From Klebsormidium nitens (lineage: Eukaryota; Streptophyta; Klebsormidiophyceae; Klebsormidiales; Klebsormidiaceae), in NCBI GenBank assembly GCA_000708835.1, contig DF237139.1, positions 115,991 to 154,605 on the forward strand: a stretch of DNA of 38,615 nucleotides, in the 5' to 3' direction. The notes below the pieces were generated by a model. That model saw nothing but the letters and a program-made list of their open reading frames with translations, was not told the origin of the DNA and did no database searches. The position numbers were made by a program, and so were the translations under genes. Positions 37,852 to 38,615 of this stretch are shown here, one piece after another (within the stretch, counting starts at the first letter, position 1; every line of letters starts with the position of its first letter).

Positions 37852-38615
37852 TTAGTCTGCTTTGCAGATTTCCAATCGAAATACAACGTCACCATGTTCG
37901 TCTATAAATTCTTTCATCTTCTTCTTTGGTTTGTCAAAGAGTAGACTTTTATAGAACTCTTGCTCGAAGCTCGTGACTACACAGCAAATGAACTTCCAAT
38001 CGCCAGTCTGCTGATCTTGAAGGCAGAAGGCAAATTGGACAAGATCCAAATGACAACGTCGACTTTGTATTGCCCGTTCGGCCTCAAGATGCAAACAAAG
38101 ACCCTTCTTCTTTTCTACAAATCCCGGCCCTTGGCACAACCGCAATTGCCAGCCAAACCAACCCACCGTCTTTGAAGCTGCTGTACAATTCCTTCCCGGA
38201 CGGAAAGTGCCTATCATCTCAAGGTGGGATCTCTTAACTATCCCGAAGCAAGGGGCGTCCGCAGGCCAGTCTCTCTCGTGCCCGTCGACATATGACCGCA
38301 GCTCCATGAGGTCGTGGACCGTTCCTTGAATCGACTGCGACTGCATTTCCGGAGCATCCCGCACCATCTCTAGGTACTTCCAACTCAGGCACTTAAACTC
38401 AATGTGCGTGGACAGCCTCGTCATCGCCTCCCGTCTCCCGTCCATCTCGTCGACGTTAGCCCTCACCCACCCAAGTATTGCGTCCACCACTAGTTCCTCG
38501 GAAACTGTCGGGAACTTGTCCGACTGCAGCAATAGCTCCACCGTCTCCATCCCTAGTTCCACAAATTGCGGCGAGAACCAAGATTTCGGTACGTTCTCGA
38601 ACGCCGTAAAGATGC
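37852..38615 (-). CDS. BTB/BACK-domain protein, C-terminal part, 5' end outside window
   Basis: Probable substrate adaptor for a CUL3 ubiquitin ligase (family knowledge). The frame is open from the right edge, so the true start and BTB domain lie beyond it; 253 residues are visible, ending TAA, with no intron. The first ~110 residues match a BACK domain: FTAFENVPKSWFSPQFVELG, then METVELLLQSDKFPTVSEEL, AILGWVRANV, and LSTHIEFKCLSWKYLEMV. The C-terminal ~120 residues (GWQLRLCQGPG, KKKGLCLHLEAE, HLDLVQFAFCLQDQ, ending HGDVVFRLEICKAD) look like the beta-rich domain following BACK in plant POB1/LRB-like proteins, also MATH-like; that assignment is tentative. No kelch repeats were seen. Confidence 0.82.
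   Translation of the reverse strand, partial: IFTAFENVPKSWFSPQFVELGMETVELLLQSDKFPTVSEELVVDAILGWVRANVDEMDGRREAMTRLSTHIEFKCLSWKYLEMVRDAPEMQSQSIQGTVHDLMELRSYVDGHERDWPADAPCFGIVKRSHLEMIGTFRPGRNCTAASKTVGWFGWQLRLCQGPGFVEKKKGLCLHLEAERAIQSRRCHLDLVQFAFCLQDQQTGDWKFICCVVTSFEQEFYKSLLFDKPKKKMKEFIDEHGDVVFRLEICKAD

Overview
The window is nuclear DNA from a photosynthetic eukaryote, most likely a green alga on the streptophyte side (Klebsormidium-like) or an early-diverging land plant. This is inferred from four things. Genes have many short exons separated by GT-AG introns of about 85 to 900 nt. There is a plant-type aldo/keto reductase ending in GDCGDEYR behind a plastid-like leader. There are secreted GDSL lipases of the plant family. 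There are several AAACCCTAA/TTTAGGG-type telomere-like tracts. The species itself cannot be read from the sequence. No bacterial operon, rRNA, tRNA, CRISPR array or intact transposase was recognised.

Layout. (1) 1-6593, minus: mitochondrial HSP70, ten exons, C-terminal part beyond the left edge. (2) 7753-12283, minus: a complete ten-exon aldo/keto reductase with the D-Y-K-H tetrad. (3) 14223-18228 and 20408-25275, plus: two tandem seven-exon GDSL esterase/lipase genes whose homology continues into both flanks. (4) 26648-30831, minus: a PARL/RBL12-like mitochondrial rhomboid protease with GASG serine and GHLGG histidine, convergent with the second lipase. (5) 31314-32316, minus: two weak ORFs. 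(6) 32507-33530, plus: an unrecognised three-exon protein with one C2H2-like finger, followed by an exactly periodic 38-bp minisatellite. (7) 34067-35656, minus: a small Cys-pair ORF and an unrecognised 210-aa ORF. (8) 36209-36805: a telo-box satellite with about 273-bp higher-order periodicity. (9) 37852-38615, minus: the C-terminal part of a BTB/BACK-domain protein cut by the right edge. The genes look like unrelated housekeeping and secreted functions rather than one pathway, although two products (HSP70 and rhomboid) are predicted mitochondrial.

The most unusual signal is structural. In HSP70, the second lipase and the rhomboid gene, introns carry tandem, decaying copies of the neighbouring exon edge together with its splice site (periods about 90-170 bp). 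These look like junction-spanning duplications that lengthen introns and leave decoy splice sites. Other points of interest are a candidate 33-nt intron, a 28-nt microexon carrying the lipase catalytic serine, a perfect 15-bp inverted repeat in one lipase intron, and the satellite whose every unit is a potential hairpin with a telomere-like loop. All exon boundaries were read by eye from frame continuity, GT-AG sites and family knowledge; no alignment or transcript data were available.
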